Notes: a model not told the origin generated them from the sequence alone. 64,000 bases of DNA from Desulforhopalus sp. (GCA_030247675.1 JAOTRX010000009.1:62001-126000), one strand, 5' to 3'. Positions 53,496 through 63,187 are shown, counted from the first letter of the stretch. Made by a program: numbers and translations.

Positions 53496-54071
53496 CTATG
53501 AAGATAATATTCTAATGGTTTCTGCTGCGAAGGTTTGTTTATCCCTGGTGTCTTCGATTACATCCTTGAGAAGATCGGAGAGCCTTTCGAGATCCTTTTT
53601 CACCGGCGCCGGGCCGGGTAGCCATTTTTCATCGACGATGCGTTTGAAAAATTTCAGCCCGGCAGGCCCAACTTGCTCAACGAATGCCTCCCGCATTTCA
53701 TCAAGAATTCCATTCAGGTTGCTGACCGGATCTCCTTTAGAGGAATCCTTGCCGTTTTCGTCCGGCCTTTTCAGGTAAACGGTTTTGTCGGCGAACTTGA
53801 TAAGCGAGAGAAGATCCGGTGTTGGCGGAATGGGTTCCCGTTCACCGGATAAATCGACATTGGGTATAAAAAATGATGACCTGAAGTCGAGCTCATCAAA
53901 CTGCGCAAGGCAACCTGCACCTCTGAGATTTCCATATGATAGCCGGTAGACATCACCTTCTCTGATAAAAATTTTAAACAGACGGTTTGAGTCAATTACG
54001 GAGATGGAGAACAGGCCCGTTTTCTTGTTCCGAAGTAGATCGGAGAGAATTTCCGACAAATCTACCTTCAT
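53496..54071 (-). CDS. PATAN-like (DUF4388-like) protein, uncharacterised
   Basis: The 191-residue soluble protein has an N-terminal KKTGLFSISVIDSNRLFKIF and IREGDVYRLSYGNLRG that resemble the start of PATAN domains, and a helical second half (QVGPAGLKFFKRIVDEKWLP). Not confidently assigned. It is immediately upstream of the output-less Cache-HAMP receptor, suggesting a signalling pair. SD is weak; ATG at 54071. Confidence 0.6.
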   Translation of the reverse strand: MKVDLSEILSDLLRNKKTGLFSISVIDSNRLFKIFIREGDVYRLSYGNLRGAGCLAQFDELDFRSSFFIPNVDLSGEREPIPPTPDLLSLIKFADKTVYLKRPDENGKDSSKGDPVSNLNGILDEMREAFVEQVGPAGLKFFKRIVDEKWLPGPAPVKKDLERLSDLLKDVIEDTRDKQTFAAETIRILSS

Positions 54072-54707
54072 AAATTCCCCCTTTGCGTGGCAGCGTTTCT
54101 TGACCGTTGGTAAAAAAGCCTAACCCTATCGTCACTATATCGAACAAGAATGGAAAGTCAAGGGAACCGGGGTAAAAGATGTGCGTAATGTGCAATATGT
54201 GCAAAAAGCGTTTGCAGTAGGTCGAGGTCTGAGAATCTGCAGGAGGAATTACGGAGAGAAGATATCAACGACGCGGATAAACCACTTGTTGGGTGACAGT
54301 AACAATGTAGTTGGAAGTTTTCGGCAACTATACTACCATATAACAATATCGGTAATACAGGCAGTTATCAAAAAGTTTATAGCTCATTGATGTCTTCTGG
54401 CGAGGATTTTTACCACTCACTCCAGAAGTGCAGGAAGTCCGAATGAAACTGAGTGTAGCGTTTGTATTCACCTGTATCGTCTTGTTCATCATCGATTGAG
54501 CAATGGCCCGGGATCAGGCTTGACGAGCAAGACCCATAGTGCCAATGTTGGGAAGATTGATTGTGTGGGCCAAGGAACGGATCACCGTCGGTACCCAGGA
54601 TAGAAATCCAGCTTGCGACTGCCTTCGCTGTCGGCGATTCTCTGCATGGCCATGGCCGGGCCAATGATATCGAAAGGTCTTGGGAGTTGGAAAAGAGGAG
54701 GCTCACC
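54072..54707. other. Intergenic region, 636 bases
   Basis: No confident gene. On the minus strand, a frame to the stop at 54410 reads GDPFLGPHNQSSQHWHYGSC and ends HSDFLHFWSEW, which looks protein-like and may be the remains of a secreted-lipase-like gene. It has no start or SD in the intergenic part. Nothing else is recognised. Confidence 0.35.
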
Positions 54708-55229
54708 ATGCAAAAAGGCAAAAATTTCCGTGGAAAAACCGATAAAACATTGGCAGCTGTATGCGGCCTTTTCTGCGAGGCATGCACTTTATTCATCGCC
54801 ACTCAGGAAGATCCATCAAGGCTTAAGGCTTTGGCTGGGCGATTCGGTCTTTCCGAGGAGGAGGTCAGGTGCAATGGCTGCCGGTCGGATAAGAGAACGA
54901 CGTATTGCGCGACGTGCACGATATTTGCCTGCGCGTCCAGGCGGGGGAAAGATTTCTGTAGCGAATGTGCTGAATATCCTTGCACGGATCTCATACAGTT
55001 TCAATCCGAGAGGCCGCACAGGATAGAACTTTGGGATAACCTGGCGCAGATCAAAACCATGGGATGTGAACAATGGCTTACGGCTGTTCGGGAACATTAT
55101 ACCTGCCCGCGATGCCGGACCATCAACTCCGCTTACGATTCCCGGTGTAGAAGGTGCGGTGGGGAGCCGAGCTGCGGCTATGTAGCTAAACATCAGCAGG
55201 CGATTCAGCTGGCCAAAAAGAACAGGTGA
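54708..55229 (+). CDS. DUF3795 protein with C-terminal zinc ribbon
   Basis: A 173-residue protein with the DUF3795 cysteine pattern: AAVCGLFCEACTLFIAT, VRCNGCRSDKRTTYCATCTI, GKDFCSECAEYPC. A C-terminal ribbon (YTCPRCRTINSAYDSRCRRC) is added. Probably binds zinc or Fe-S. The ATG at 54708 has GAGGAGG. An upstream in-frame start is rejected for lack of SD. Function unknown. Confidence 0.82.
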   Translation: MQKGKNFRGKTDKTLAAVCGLFCEACTLFIATQEDPSRLKALAGRFGLSEEEVRCNGCRSDKRTTYCATCTIFACASRRGKDFCSECAEYPCTDLIQFQSERPHRIELWDNLAQIKTMGCEQWLTAVREHYTCPRCRTINSAYDSRCRRCGGEPSCGYVAKHQQAIQLAKKNR

Positions 55230-55297
55230 TTTTTTGGTAAATCGATCGCTAATGCGCAATCATCTGTGCCAGATTTTGTGTATGGAGGACCATTGGA

Positions 55298-56068
55298 GTG
55301 GCAAGCCTGAGTATAGATTCAGTACAGCACATTTATTACGAGTTGCTTGATGGGGAGCGCGATAAGCCCTATCTGATCTTTCTCCACGACGCTCTGGGGT
55401 GTAGCGCGATGTGGAAGGATTTCCCGCGTCTGCTGTGCGAAAAAACGGGTTGTCCGGGGCTTGTGTATGATCGCCTTGGCCACGGTAAATCCTCGCCACT
55501 TTCCGGTTCCAGAACAATACATTACCTGCACCAGTGTGCACTTGTCGAGTTGCCGGCGATTATAACCTTGCTGATCCCCGCCACCAGGTACTTTCTAGTT
55601 GGGCACTCCGATGGTGGAAGTATAGCCCTCATTCACGCCTCGGGAAAACCGGTTTATCTGAAAGGAATTATAACCGAAGCGGCGCATGTTTTTGTTGAAC
55701 AAGAGACCTTGGCCGGCATTGAGACCGCCACAGATGCTTTTTATGCCGGGAAGCTGCACAGGCTGTCCGGTCACCATGGCGAAAAAACCGCCGACCTCTT
55801 TAGGGCATGGTCTGAAACGTGGCGCAACGAAAATTTTAGATCGTGGAATATCGAATACCTACTGCCGTCGATCGCATGTCCGGCTTTAATTTTGCAAGGT
55901 AGTGAAGATAGATATGGTACAATTGCCCAAGTGGAATCAATTGCCTCGAAGGCTTTGGCCGCCGAGAAGGTGATGATCGCGGCATCCGGCCATGTCCCGC
56001 ATCACGAAAAGACCGATCTTGTCCTGCGGCTTATGAGCAGTTTCTTAAGGCAGAGGATGGGATATTGA
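55298..56068 (+). CDS. Alpha/beta hydrolase
   Basis: A 256-residue cytoplasmic alpha/beta hydrolase. The oxyanion-hole region LIFLHDALGCSAMWKDFP, YDRLGHGKSSPL, nucleophile elbow VGHSDGGSIAL (Ser), LILQGSEDRYGTI (Asp) and the final His in ASGHVPHHEK complete the triad. Start GTG at 55298 with GGAGG 9 bases upstream. Substrate unknown; it is separate from neighbours by short gaps. Confidence 0.87.
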   Translation: MASLSIDSVQHIYYELLDGERDKPYLIFLHDALGCSAMWKDFPRLLCEKTGCPGLVYDRLGHGKSSPLSGSRTIHYLHQCALVELPAIITLLIPATRYFLVGHSDGGSIALIHASGKPVYLKGIITEAAHVFVEQETLAGIETATDAFYAGKLHRLSGHHGEKTADLFRAWSETWRNENFRSWNIEYLLPSIACPALILQGSEDRYGTIAQVESIASKALAAEKVMIAASGHVPHHEKTDLVLRLMSSFLRQRMGY

Positions 56069-56278
56069 TGCAGTTTTTGCTAAACTAGTTGTTTTAGCGT
56101 AAAAATAATTGCATGGCCAGCCTTGACAGGGTAGCCTTGGCGGATGTACCATAAATGGTTTGGTTTTACAAATATTTCCAACGAAAACCAAATTATTTCA
56201 GTTGTATATCAGTATCCAGTCAGGGTCGAAAGCAAACGGCTTTCGTCATTTAAAAAGTAATAAAGAGAGGGCATTAAA

Positions 56279-57367
56279 GTGGCAGAGATAACAGTAGATC
56301 GACAAAAGGTGAAGTTCAAGATTGTATATCAGATATTGATAACCATGTTTATTGTCTCCCTCGTTCCTCTGGGTGGCCTTTGGTATATCAGTATTTACAA
56401 GTCCAAACAGGGGTGGACTGACAACATCTTTGATAACCTCGTGCAAAACACCGAAAGCTTAAGCCGCAGTGTTGATGATTGGACATCGATGAATCTGCGG
56501 CTACTCACGCAAAATGCGGCGTCTCCGGATATTCTCGGCATGGAGGCTGCTACCCAGGCTCCAGTCTTGAAGACGATTATTTCTACCTATGAATGGATAT
56601 ATCTAGCCTTCACCATTCTGCCAAATGGCCAGAACCTCGGGCGAAGTGACGACAATCCTCCAACCTTCTATGGTGACCGGGAATATTTCCAGCAGGTGTG
56701 GGGTGGTAACCCAATTGGGCAACAGGTACTGATGGGCAAGACATCCAATAAGCCGGCTTTTATCCTTGCGCAAATGATTAAAGGAGAAAAGGATAGAAAT
56801 CTCGGCGTTATTGCCATCGCCATGACCCTTGAGGACCTGTCGAAAACCATAACAAAAATCAAGATTGGCCGTACCGGCTATGCAATTTTACTTGATGATA
56901 AAAACAGGTTGATTGCCCATGGTAAAGGAGCAATTTCCTCAAAATTGCAGGATTTTACCCATCCTGTCCTGGGGCGGCCTGGAAAAATTGATCAGAGTTC
57001 CTTTGTATTTACCGATGAGGGTAAAAAAATTGTGGCCTTTAGCCAGAAGACAAAATTGGGCTGGACCCTTATCGTTCAACAGGATTATGAGGAGGCCTAT
57101 GCTGCAGCCGACGAAGCGCAGAGAAATGCCCTCTTGCTTCTGGCAGTTACCTTGGTGACCGCTATGCTTATTGCCTTCTTGCTTGCCAAGCGCCTCAGTA
57201 CTCCGATTCAGAATCTCACCCAGATAGCCGATGAAATCAGTCGAGGCAATTTGGAGGCCACGATCAAAGAGGCGGGACGCAACGATGAGATAGGCGCTCT
57301 TGCCAGGGCGATTGAGCGAATGGGGGTCAGTCTTAAAATGGCCTTTGAAAGGATAAAGAGAAGGTAG
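56279..57367 (+). CDS. Cache-HAMP receptor without output domain (second copy)
   Basis: A 362-residue membrane protein: TM1 at about 15-37, a periplasmic dCache_1-like region (SEDNPPTFYGDREYFQQV-type segment, VLMGKTSNKPAFILAQ), TM2 at about 280-300 (LLLLAVTLVTAMLIAFLLAK), HAMP ending with AIERMGVSLKMAFERIKRR. Like the minus-strand receptor, it stops after HAMP. Start GTG at 56279 with GAGG. A terminator follows. Confidence 0.82.
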   Translation: MAEITVDRQKVKFKIVYQILITMFIVSLVPLGGLWYISIYKSKQGWTDNIFDNLVQNTESLSRSVDDWTSMNLRLLTQNAASPDILGMEAATQAPVLKTIISTYEWIYLAFTILPNGQNLGRSDDNPPTFYGDREYFQQVWGGNPIGQQVLMGKTSNKPAFILAQMIKGEKDRNLGVIAIAMTLEDLSKTITKIKIGRTGYAILLDDKNRLIAHGKGAISSKLQDFTHPVLGRPGKIDQSSFVFTDEGKKIVAFSQKTKLGWTLIVQQDYEEAYAAADEAQRNALLLLAVTLVTAMLIAFLLAKRLSTPIQNLTQIADEISRGNLEATIKEAGRNDEIGALARAIERMGVSLKMAFERIKRR

Positions 57368-57683
57368 GTGGTTACGACCCGTTACTTTCGCGTATTTTCC
57401 AGATTATTTTTAAATTAGTACGTTTGTTTGCCATCATCTGAGATGTGCTTCCACCCTAGGCCGACTATGTTACCCGCAAACAGCAGGCAACATAGTCGGC
57501 CTTTTTTGCGGGGTGATTCTTGCCAGATTTTTCCCGTTCTTCAAACCGCTTCTCTGCAGAGTCCCGGTCTTGATTTTAAATGGATGCCGGCTGGCTATAC
57601 CTTTCCTTTCGGTACCGAAATATATTTTTGAACCTTTTCGGGTCGGTTTCAGTTTTTCAGGCTTTTCGGCGACGACACCGTTT
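57368..57683. other. Intergenic region, 316 bases
   Basis: It contains the terminator at 57458-57502. The remaining sequence to the OFA transporter stop at 57684 shows no gene. Confidence 0.5.
57458..57502 (+). terminator. Rho-independent terminator after the Cache-HAMP gene
   Basis: AGGCCGACTATGTT (57458-57471) pairs with AACATAGTCGGCCT (57489-57502), followed by a T-run. A 14-bp stem with a 17-base loop and U-run is a good intrinsic terminator. Confidence 0.85.
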
Positions 57684-58847
57684 TCAGGGCTTGGTGCAAC
57701 CGGAGAGCTTTCTTAATCGAAAGGTCAATAGAATGGCGACGCTCAGGAGGGCGGCGAGAATCTGCAGGCAACCGGTGAAACTCCGCGCATGATCGAAATA
57801 CATCCCGGCAAGAAGTGGGGCAAGGGCCGCCGGGATGTTGGCGGAAAACAGCCAGCCGTAAACCTGACCGACATGTCTGTGGCCCCAGATGCCGGCAACC
57901 GTCGCGGCGTAGAGGACGAGTACGCCGCCGTAATGGAAGCCGGCGAGCAGGGCATACAGCAGCAGGCCTTTTTCGCTGACCAGTATCAGCGGTGCCGCCA
58001 GGAGTACAGCTGCCTGGCCGGCGAGGTTCCAGCGGATGGCGGTCAGGGCAGGTATTTGATCGGCAAGCCATCCCCAGCAAATTCGGCCCAGGGCGTTAGC
58101 CAGGGCAAAAAGGGCCACGGCGGTTATCCCCGTCTGTATTGACCCGTTGGGAAAGAGCTCCTTGAGGTTGGCATTGATGGTGAACCCGGCGGCAAGGCCG
58201 GCTATCATCGCCAGGTAGAGAAGCCGGAATTGTGGTTCTCCCAGGACCTTTTTGAAGGCAAGGGGGGCGCTTTGTTGTGCTGTATCGTCCGCCGGGTTGC
58301 GCATCATCAGACCGCCGAGCACGACACAGCCGAGAAAAATGGCGCCAAAAAAGAAAAAAGTGGTAAACGGCGACCAGGAAAAGCCGTTCATTAAGCGCCC
58401 CGCCGTTTGACTGACAAGGGCCGCCCCACCCCCGAATCCAGCCACCGCAACGCCGGTTACCAGGCCTTTATTGTCCGGAAACCAGCGGATGCAGGTGGCA
58501 ATGGGAACGATATAGGCCAGGCCGGCGCCAACTCCGGCACAAATTCCGATTCCGGCGACGGTCAAGGCAAAATGATACTGTCCGAGGGAGGCGAGCATCC
58601 AACCACCGCCGAAAAGCAGACCTCCGCTGACCGCGCAGAAGCGGGGGCCAAATCGAGGCAGGAGGGTGCCAGCCAGGAGCATTGTTGCCGGAAAGACAAA
58701 GTAGAAGACGGTGAAGGGCACTTGCACCGGTCCCTGCAGTAGGCCGGTGATATCGCGGATTGGCCGAACATACACTGACCAGGAATAGGTGGCGCCAAGG
58801 CAGACCTGCATGAGTACGGCGGCAGCCAAGATGAGATATCGTTGCAT
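57684..58847 (-). CDS. OFA-family MFS transporter (oxalate/formate antiporter-like)
   Basis: A 387-residue, twelve-helix MFS permease. The start YLILAAAVLMQVCLGATYSW with VYVRPI is the hallmark of OFA proteins, then CIRWFPDNKGLVTGVAVAGF and the inter-domain region LAFKKVLGEPQFRLLYLAMI. OFA members exchange oxalate/formate or export monocarboxylates; the ligand cannot be told. Monocistronic. Confidence 0.87.
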   Translation of the reverse strand: MQRYLILAAAVLMQVCLGATYSWSVYVRPIRDITGLLQGPVQVPFTVFYFVFPATMLLAGTLLPRFGPRFCAVSGGLLFGGGWMLASLGQYHFALTVAGIGICAGVGAGLAYIVPIATCIRWFPDNKGLVTGVAVAGFGGGAALVSQTAGRLMNGFSWSPFTTFFFFGAIFLGCVVLGGLMMRNPADDTAQQSAPLAFKKVLGEPQFRLLYLAMIAGLAAGFTINANLKELFPNGSIQTGITAVALFALANALGRICWGWLADQIPALTAIRWNLAGQAAVLLAAPLILVSEKGLLLYALLAGFHYGGVLVLYAATVAGIWGHRHVGQVYGWLFSANIPAALAPLLAGMYFDHARSFTGCLQILAALLSVAILLTFRLRKLSGCTKP

Positions 58848-59232
58848 ATTTATGCCTTTATCTGCCAGGGGAATTCGTCCTGGTTTCTTTCATTGCATAT
58901 GGGCGGTTAGTTTCTGATTTAAGAGAGTGGGCGTTCTGCCCAGCCCGGGGATTCTACACTTTTTAGTGATTCGGAGAAACCCTTAGTCTCAAACTCAGCT
59001 ATTTTGATTTTCTATGGGGCGGTGGCTGCGGGGTTGCTTGCTTTGTCTCGGATTTGCGCAGAAATGCGGGCAGCGAAAATCCTCATACCTCCTTCCTCAG
59101 TGCGGCACCATTCGACATAGCGGTAAGTTTGAGAATGCTTATTATTGAAACTGACACAGCTCGCTGGACATGGGCTGCGATAATACTTTTTCGACCGCAG
59201 AAATGTGGTTTCATGAATGAGGAGGAATAGCG
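58848..59232. other. Intergenic region, 385 bases
   Basis: Divergent region between the OFA transporter (minus) and the 102-residue gene (plus). I see no gene, repeat or clear promoter. Confidence 0.4.
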
Positions 59233-59541
59233 ATGGATACGCAAAAAAGGATGGTTGAATCTTTTCAGATCACCCACCGGGCCTATATAAAAAATCTCAT
59301 TGATAGCCTGAGCCTGCTTGAAAGAGAAATCGAGGATTCGCGCCAGATCGATAGCGTGTGCACCGGAGAATGGTGCCGGGCAATCGAGTTTTCATTGGAC
59401 GAACTTGCCAAGGATCTCTACTCGATCAGTGAGCCACGGTGGATGGCCGACGATTATTCGCGGACCCTGCGAAACAGCCGCCGCAGACTGCATGATCTCT
59501 ACGCAAAATATCAGGGAATGAGCTCACGGGCAGAGCATTAA
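59233..59541 (+). CDS. Hypothetical small helical protein
   Basis: The 102-residue protein is mostly charged alpha-helix with possible coiled coil (about 15-35). There is a pair of cysteines (SVCTGEWC). The SD GAGGAGG 8 bases before ATG makes it a real gene. No family recognised. Possibly a regulator subunit or adaptor. Confidence 0.6.
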   Translation: MDTQKRMVESFQITHRAYIKNLIDSLSLLEREIEDSRQIDSVCTGEWCRAIEFSLDELAKDLYSISEPRWMADDYSRTLRNSRRRLHDLYAKYQGMSSRAEH

Positions 59542-59738
59542 CAAGGTGAGGTTTGCGAACACTATTAGAAGATTGCAGCAGTGTTGGTATACCAATCTGC
59601 GGTTTCTTGTTACCGAGCACAGCAGCCAGGCTTGGTTCGGGTATTTCCTGACGGCGAAAAGCCCGTATGTCAAGCCTGGTTCCTGTTTCAAGAGGGTGAG
59701 CGCTTTGTCGGCTACCGGTCGCTTTCTTGCAGCCGGAA

Positions 59739-60485
59739 TCAGCCAATGGTGTCGACCGCAGCGAACCTCGGTTCGTGCAGCGGCAGGATAATGTCCGCCA
59801 TATCCCGTACTTTCACCATCATATCATAGGCTTCATAGGTGTTGATATGGGTGCCTGGCGGGATGACCTCCATTTCCATGGCCCGGATTTTCGCTGGCGG
59901 TTCAAAATTTTCCATGATCACGCAGAAGCCGGTAATTGCCGCCTTACCCTTTGCGGTATCGATAAAGACCGTCATTCCGCCAGGGGTGTGGGCCGGGGTG
60001 TGCATGACGCTGATACCTGGCAGGATCTCCCGGTCTTCCTTGACGACCTCTATCTGCTGGTTCTCCTCTATCTCCAGAATGAAATCCTCCACATAGCGGA
60101 AATCGAGGGGGTGGGGGTTCTTGATGGCCACCAGTTCTTGTTCGTGGATATAAAACCGCGCCTTGCTGCATTTATAATCGTTTTCGCAGTGATCGGCGTG
60201 GAGATGGGTATGGATGACGATATCGATGTCGGCCGGGGCAAGACCGAAGCGGCCCAGGCCTTCTTCGATGGTGGTAATCTTGCCGCCGATCGCCACCTCC
60301 CTCTCGCCTGACTGAACAGGATGCATCTCCCCGGTATCAATCAGTATCTTCTTGTTCCCGCCTTCAATATACCAGCTGTAGATAGGGATGGTGAATGGGG
60401 TGCCATAATCATGCTGGTAGGTCATCATTCCTTTGTCAAAGACCTTAGTGCCGACAACGATGGGATGGATTTTATAGGTGGTCAT
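59739..60485 (-). CDS. MBL-fold hydrolase, N-acyl-homoserine-lactonase-like
   Basis: A 248-residue metallo-beta-lactamase-fold protein. The metal site HTHLHADHCEND at about 92-103 is the HxHxDH of AiiA-type lactonases; MHTPAHTPGGMTVFI and LPLHEPRF supply the rest. The TYQHDYGTPFTIPIYSWYIE N-terminus is also of the lactonase group. Whether the lactone substrate is a quorum signal is not shown. Monocistronic. Confidence 0.83.
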   Translation of the reverse strand: MTTYKIHPIVVGTKVFDKGMMTYQHDYGTPFTIPIYSWYIEGGNKKILIDTGEMHPVQSGEREVAIGGKITTIEEGLGRFGLAPADIDIVIHTHLHADHCENDYKCSKARFYIHEQELVAIKNPHPLDFRYVEDFILEIEENQQIEVVKEDREILPGISVMHTPAHTPGGMTVFIDTAKGKAAITGFCVIMENFEPPAKIRAMEMEVIPPGTHINTYEAYDMMVKVRDMADIILPLHEPRFAAVDTIG

Positions 60486-60795
60486 GGGTACCTCTCCTTG
60501 GTGATTGAAGGCGGATTACAGCTTCACTTCCTTGAAAAATGCTGAGCGCGGGGAGAAATGTCAATCATAATCTATGCCCTGGCAATGAGAAACCTCAAGA
60601 CAAGAAATTGCAACGAATAATGGCGCGGAATATATCGGGTCCTGCCGATTTGACTTGTCGGACATCCACCTTACATTGGCTATACAGTGCGCAGTCAATG
60701 CCGCACCAGAAGCGGCAAAGGGCGACTAAAAAGGGCACCTGTTTGTGGAGTATTAAATCCCTGTGTCATCAGGATCATACCCATGGAGGAGCGAC
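60486..60795. other. Intergenic region, 310 bases
   Basis: It contains a possible promoter for the downstream VOC gene: TTGACT-16 bases-TACATT (about 60651-60678). No gene is seen. Confidence 0.35.
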
Positions 60796-61281
60796 ATGAT
60801 TAAGCAAGCAAAGAACACGATTTGTCTCTGGTACGATGGCGATGCCGAGGACGCGGCGCGGTTTTACGCCGAGACCTTTCCCGATTCATGCCTTGGCGCT
60901 GTGTACCGCGCACCTGGCGACTATCCGTCCGGAAAACAAGGGGATGTGTTGACCGTCGAGTTTACGGTGATGGGGATCCCGTGCATTGGACTAAACGGTG
61001 GGCCGGCTTTTCAGCACAACGAAGCCTTCTCGTTTCAGGTCGCAACCCTTGACCAAGCCGAGACCGATCGCTATTGGCAGGCAATCGTCGGCAACGGCGG
61101 CCAGGAAAGTGATTGCGGCTGGTGTAAAGATAAATGGGGGGTATCCTGGCAAATTACGCCGATCGCCCTGATAAAGGCGATTACCAATTCCGATCCCGCT
61201 GCCGCCAAACGCGCTTTCGAGGCGATGATGCAGATGACCAAGATCGACATCGCGGCAATCGAGGCAGCCTGCCGCGGTTGA
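60796..61281 (+). CDS. VOC/PhnB-like protein
   Basis: A 161-residue glyoxalase-fold protein of the PhnB-like (3-demethylubiquinone-9 3-methyltransferase-like) group: TICLWYDGDAEDAARFYAET, GDVLTVEFTVMGIPCIGLNG, CGWCKDKWGVSWQITP. The ATG at 60796 has GGAGGA. A metal-binding or antibiotic-resistance role is not established. Confidence 0.85.
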   Translation: MIKQAKNTICLWYDGDAEDAARFYAETFPDSCLGAVYRAPGDYPSGKQGDVLTVEFTVMGIPCIGLNGGPAFQHNEAFSFQVATLDQAETDRYWQAIVGNGGQESDCGWCKDKWGVSWQITPIALIKAITNSDPAAAKRAFEAMMQMTKIDIAAIEAACRG

Positions 61282-61336
61282 GCGTGCCATCTTGGACGCA
61301 TTACCGGTGCATCCCTGATGGGCGCAGTCCTTGCCG

Positions 61337-62128
61337 TCAAATAATCCCCAGCCCGAGAAAGAGGGCGATGGCTAGAAGAAAGAACCCGGTCAGGGTCTGG
61401 ATGGCCGTCATGGTGACCTTTTTCAAAAAACGCTTGCCGATCATGACCCCGAGAAAGGCGGAGAGGGCGGAAACCATGAGCAGCGGCCATTGGTCCGTTA
61501 CCATTGAGGCACCTGTCCCGGCAGCGATAAAGGCAGCGAAGTAGGTAAGTATCCGTACCATGTCCACCATAAAGCCGATGACTGAGTTGGTGCCGACAAA
61601 GCTCTCGGCGGAAAGCCCCGCCTTGGCGAGAAAGGCCGAACGCAGGGCGCCCTGGTGGCCGGAAAAACCGCCGAAAAAGCCGGAAAGAAGGCCGCCGATC
61701 ACCAGATGGCGACCGCTGAAGGTGAGCTTGCGCAGGCCCGGCAGCAGTTCGAACAGGGCGAAGACCGTCATCAATAAAGCCATGACCACCTTTACCGGGG
61801 TGATCACCGCAAGATGGGGCCCCAGGGAATATTCGACGAGATGGCCGAAATCGGCGGTATAGGCGAGGGCCGAAGCACCGACGAAGGCGGCGGCAATGGC
61901 CGGCAGGCCGAAGCGGACAACCACGGCCCGGTCCGCTTTGCGGCCGACCACTATCGTTTTGAAGATACTGTTGGCCCCGTGCACCACGGCCGTTGCGGCA
62001 ACCGCCACCTCCACCGGAAAAAAGATGGCGAAAACGGGCATCAACAGGGTGCCGAGACCAAAGCCGGAATAGAAGGTCAGTGCCGCCACGGCGAGCGAGG
62101 CAAGGCTGAGGGTCAGATAAAGGGTCAT
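61337..62128 (-). CDS. TauE/SafE-family membrane protein
   Basis: A 263-residue polytopic protein with eight predicted helices in two repeats. FYSGFGLGTLLMPVFAIFFP and GGLLSGFFGGFSGHQGALRS are the TauE/SafE motifs. The family exports sulfite or organosulfonates, fitting a sulfur-metabolising organism, but the substrate is inferred. The PadR-type regulator gene lies 29 bases upstream on the same strand. Confidence 0.88.
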   Translation of the reverse strand: MTLYLTLSLASLAVAALTFYSGFGLGTLLMPVFAIFFPVEVAVAATAVVHGANSIFKTIVVGRKADRAVVVRFGLPAIAAAFVGASALAYTADFGHLVEYSLGPHLAVITPVKVVMALLMTVFALFELLPGLRKLTFSGRHLVIGGLLSGFFGGFSGHQGALRSAFLAKAGLSAESFVGTNSVIGFMVDMVRILTYFAAFIAAGTGASMVTDQWPLLMVSALSAFLGVMIGKRFLKKVTMTAIQTLTGFFLLAIALFLGLGII

Positions 62129-62157
62129 GGGCCCATCTCCTTGGTATACATGATCTT

Positions 62158-62493
62158 TTAGGAGCTGGTTTGCAACTCCCCGAGCAGTTCCGCAAGCTGT
62201 GACTCGACCACGGTCAGGACCTCCCGCCCCTTGTCGGTCAGATAATAGCGGCGCGGCGCCTTAGGGCCGCGCTCCGCTTCCACCTCACTCCGCAGCCAGC
62301 CATGGCCTTCCATCCGTTTCAGCATGGGATAGAGGGTGCCCGGACTCACTTGGTAACCGTGCCGCTGCAGTTCCCGCAGCATCCACTGGCCGACCACCGG
62401 GCCTTCCGCCGCGTGGTGGAGAATGTGGATCTTCCAGAAGCCGAGGAGGATCTCCTTGTTGATTGTGGTCATGTCATCTGTGCTTGTCTTCAT
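62158..62493 (-). CDS. PadR-family transcriptional regulator
   Basis: A 111-residue winged-helix repressor with ILHHAAEGPVVGQWMLREL, SPGTLYPMLKRMEGHGWL and RRYYLTDKGREVL, the PadR signature. The ATG at 62493 has no clear SD; another ATG is at 62472. It probably controls itself and the TauE gene downstream. The palindrome over its start is a likely operator. Confidence 0.88.
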   Translation of the reverse strand: MKTSTDDMTTINKEILLGFWKIHILHHAAEGPVVGQWMLRELQRHGYQVSPGTLYPMLKRMEGHGWLRSEVEAERGPKAPRRYYLTDKGREVLTVVESQLAELLGELQTSS

Positions 62494-62502
62494 AACGAAA
62501 AA

Positions 62503-62510
62503 CGTATACG
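62503..62510. promoter_or_regulatory. Possible PadR operator (CGTATACG)
   Basis: The palindrome CGTATACG sits 10 bases before the PadR start codon; ACGT and ACGA variants on both sides broaden it. A repressor bound here would block its own transcription. Confidence 0.4.
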
Positions 62511-63038
62511 ATAAACGTAATTGAGTCAATCGATTTTTTCTGCAGAAAACTCAGAAACACGTCAGTTGTTCGGCAATCGTGGAAAGGGTGAGTAAGTGGC
62601 GTTAGACGCATGTTGATGAGAGAAGATGAGGTGAAGATTATTCAGGCACTCAAGTCCTCTGCGACCGAATGCGGGTGTGCCCTGTCTTTTGTGCGCGCAT
62701 CGGCAACAAGCAGCATCACAACGATCCAGTTCGAGACCGTAGTCACCGGCTGCGGATCACGTTTGCTGTCGCGACAATCCTTATCGTTGCCGTGCTCGTG
62801 GTCGTGGTTGGAAGTCGTGCCTTGGCGAAAGGAGCTTCATCGAAGGGCTAAGGTGCTTTGTTCTTCATCGTACTTTTCCCAGGTACTGACTGACAAGGGG
62901 ATTAGGATAAAAATATACTGTTTTCCGCCACTTATTTCTGTTATGATATCTTGGAAATATGTAGACCTTTATCCATGCAAAATATTCCAAGTTAGGTAGG
63001 TTTTTTGCTTTTTTAGTTAACACCACAATTTTGCTTAC

Positions 63039-63063
63039 TAGCTGGACGAATTCCGTCCAGCTA
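63039..63063. repeat. 10-bp inverted repeat
   Basis: TAGCTGGACG-AATTC-CGTCCAGCTA, perfect arms, about 125 bases before the pentapeptide gene. No U-run is present. Role unknown. Confidence 0.4.
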
Positions 63064-63187
63064 ATCACTTGTTAGATATGGATTTCTACACTCTTGAATG
63101 GTAAGCACGGGAAGTGACGAAAAATTGGTGAGATGTCCCTTTGTTTTTCCAATTATGTGCTAAGCTTAGTCGATGGGATTGATCGCT

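Larger units (their letters stand above)
62494..63187. other. Intergenic region, 694 bases
   Basis: No confident gene. A frame at 62669-62851 (plus) ends in one hydrophobic helix (FAVATILIVAVLVVVVGSRA) then a basic tail; no SD precedes it, so it may be a pseudogene end or chance. The hairpin TAGCTGGACG/CGTCCAGCTA lies at 63039-63063. Confidence 0.35.

Noticed and set aside
62610..62999. 129-codon frame after the PadR gene
   Set aside because: Serine-rich, without SD or recognisable domain; treated as noncoding.
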